The notes under the pieces were generated by a model, which ran no database searches, was not told the DNA's origin, and saw nothing but the letters and a program-made list of their open reading frames with translations. Position numbers and translations under genes: made by a program. A stretch of DNA of 29,323 nt from Neonectria sp. B-13 (lineage: Eukaryota; Ascomycota; Sordariomycetes; Hypocreales; Nectriaceae), in the NCBI GenBank assembly GCA_002682825.1, contig NOKP01000022.1:968403-997725 (forward strand), in the 5' to 3' direction. Below are positions 27,651 through 29,323 of this stretch, in pieces (position 1 is the stretch's first letter; the number at the start of each line of letters is the position of its first letter).

Positions 27651-28697
27651 AGCCGCCGTTGAAGCCATTCTCCTGAGACGGATGGTCTAACGGGATGGTA
27701 GCCTCTCGTCGTCGCGCTCCATTCTCAGGTAGCAGGCACCCACCTGGGTTGTTGGTCCTCGTGAGGCCTCCCACGGGGAGCTGACTAGTCGCGAAAATAC
27801 CGCATGGGCGGGCATGATTCATCAACACAGGGGCAGTGAACTGGCGTCATTTCGGAGACGCCTCTTCCGTGGCCGCCGGCTCCTATTGCTGAGCCCCTTC
27901 GTCCCTCTGATTCGCCATGGATGAGGCAAGGGCTGGACGGCATGAAACGAAAGGAGCATGCTGCATATACGAACGCATGGATGGATGACACAATGGCCTT
28001 TTGGATTCTGCAGGATGGAGGCTGGGTGATGTCGCACGGGACGGGGTAGAGGGGCAAAGCGAGGCGAGACGGAGCTCGTTTTACGCTTGGTCTCGGCCTT
28101 GGCTACCTCCTTACCCTCGGGTACTCGGGCGATGACGGCGTGCAGCAGGTGTCAGGAGTCTGGGTGGCCAGAGAACTCACGGGCCAGGGACGATCGGCAT
28201 CTAGTTGGCCGAGTCAGGCGACATCATCAGAGTCAGGTGGGCGAACAGAAACCGCCGGCTGTTGGGATCCAGACTCCGCTCATCCAACACGAGGATACGA
28301 TTCGTGGGAGACCACGAGCAACCAACAGGTGTGTCTCGGGGCTGACTCCGGAGTCGCCGAGGACTTTACCTTGCCAATGAAAGAGTTGACTTCCTGGCAA
28401 GAGATTAGGTGACGAGGCAGTGAGAGTCTTCTCTCCATGTAACTGCGTTGGTCTGGCTCGGCAGTTGGCTGATTGGTAGAGATAACGGAGACGGGGATAC
28501 CGCGGCCTCTCGAACACCCCCTTTGTCTCGGATGGACGGATGGTAGGGAGAAGCTGGGCAGCACCTGGAGGCGGCAGGAAGGCCATGGCGTGCAGGCTGG
28601 CTCAAGTATTAAAGCTGGGCGGTGCCCGCCTGCCTGACGATGCTATCCGAGCAAATCTCACATCGTCTACCTCAACAGGAGTACGCGCAGCCCGACC
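27651..28697. other. Long spacer, GC-rich, no supported gene
   Basis: About 1 kb. Many overlapping open frames exist on both strands (for example minus 28233-28586 and plus 28087-28412) as expected for GC-rich DNA, but none shows a domain, consistent splice pattern or good start. It may be an untranslated transcript of the upstream promoter or just the 5' flank of the gene at 28698. Confidence 0.45.
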
Positions 28698-29323
28698 ATG
28701 ACACCAACCACCACCCTTGATGCCAGCCGGCAGAAGCAGCAGCAAGCTCATCCTCCTTCTCCTTCACCAGCCGAAACCTCATCCCCGCGTGAAGACAAAG
28801 ACAACCGCCTATCGACTTCGGAAGTTGGAGCTTCCAACGAGCCAATCTGGATCCCCTCTGACGTCGACTCGGATTCGGAGGATGACGGGGATGACGGTCA
28901 AGATTTTGATGACTCGCGATCCGATGCCACGCTCCCATCGATCAACAGTCTTGCTGCACAGTCTCAGCCCAGGAACACGACCCATGCGGGTAAGCCCTCA
29001 AGACCGTCTGCTCTCCAAAATCACCGGAGGTCTAACAGTCGACCCAGACAGTCCCAGCCAGGTGTTTGATGACATCGATGTTCATTATGTCGACTTAACT
29101 ACAGCCCACCTAATTGAGTTAGATGCTGTGACTAGCGTGGTTAGTGGATCCCCAAGATCTTCGCCGCATATCGCCGCAAACCCTCCAACGCCAGCACAGA
29201 CATCACAGACGCCCGATCTCGCGCATTTTACCCCAGATCAGGCTCCTTGTCAAGGCGATGATGCGCCTGCGAGCGGTACCCTTGCATGCCATGATGGCAT
29301 TCCCGAGACCCCCCACGAATACC
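28698..29323 (+). CDS. Acidic, low-complexity protein, N-terminal part (runs off window)
   Basis: The ATG at 28698 (CGACCATGACA) opens MTPTTTLDASRQKQQQ, a Pro/Ser-rich stretch and PIWIPSDVDSDSEDDGDDGQ. The first frame stops at 29067-29069, but a 40-nt GT..AG intron (28990-29029, GTAAGC..GAG) joins it in phase to LTVDPDSPSQVFDDIDVHYV and DLTTAHLIELDAVTSVVSGS, which stays open to the right edge. The intron is short for fungi, so a frameshift is the alternative. The composition (Gln-, Ser/Pro- and Asp/Glu-rich, disordered) suits a nuclear regulator, with any DNA-binding domain beyond the window. I do not recognise the family. The 3' end is missing. Confidence 0.6.

Overview
The window is genomic DNA from a filamentous ascomycete (Pezizomycotina, probably a sordariomycete). 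The evidence is short GT..AG introns of 40-70 nt with CTRAC-like branch points, fungal-specific protein families, transposon remnants whose stop codons look like repeat-induced point mutation (RIP), and long spacers. The exact genus cannot be read from the sequence. I found no tRNA, rRNA or CRISPR. The only essential housekeeping gene seen is the kinetochore gene at 2760-4454. The rest looks like an accessory, rearranged, repeat-rich segment.

Layout, left to right. 1-442: the 3' end of an ankyrin-repeat gene made of near-identical 99-bp units. About 1960-2340: a frameshifted patatin-like phospholipase fragment. 2350-2830: short tandem repeats running into the 3' end of a DSN1/Mis13 kinetochore gene on the minus strand (three exons). 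5070-5930: a frameshifted hAT transposase 3' portion, abutting (5934-6257) a fragment that resembles the segment just before the bZIP of an Atf1-type transcription factor. 7051-8539: an intact two-exon PD-(D/E)XK nuclease-like gene. 8540-10740: mostly non-coding, with repeat remnants. 10907-11718: a short-chain dehydrogenase interrupted by one frameshift. 12015-13441: an OTT_1508-type deaminase-fold protein (minus) with an unusual C-terminal tail and a GAA-rich leader. 14399-15682: a three-exon epoxide hydrolase (minus). 16092-16433: a small cyclophilin-like-fold protein (minus). 17139-18173: a secreted alpha/beta hydrolase.

The second half is dominated by mobile-element wreckage. 18376-19520 holds a putative copia-type LTR, a half-tRNA(iMet) primer-binding site and a truncated gag. 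19976 to about 21830 is an OrsD-like pseudogene kept largely in one frame, riddled with TAG/TAA and no TGA in its first 0.9 kb, and followed by an extremely AT-rich block to about 22980, as expected of RIP. After that come a BTB-protein 3' fragment (23047-23617), a spliced single-pass membrane protein with a frameshift (24158-25327, minus), an intact polytopic membrane protein (25782-27007), a candidate small secreted protein behind a 20-bp perfect palindrome plus TATA box (27271-27650), and the 5' end of an acidic, low-complexity protein running off the right edge.

I see no obvious biosynthetic cluster. The enzymes (SDR, epoxide hydrolase, alpha/beta hydrolase) lie within 8 kb of each other but have unrelated orientations and no backbone synthase. 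The most distinctive themes are fragments of fungal NLR-associated families (ankyrin, patatin), two families linked to conflict systems in other contexts (PD-(D/E)XK nuclease fold, OTT_1508 deaminase fold), and an Atf1-like/hAT fusion relic.
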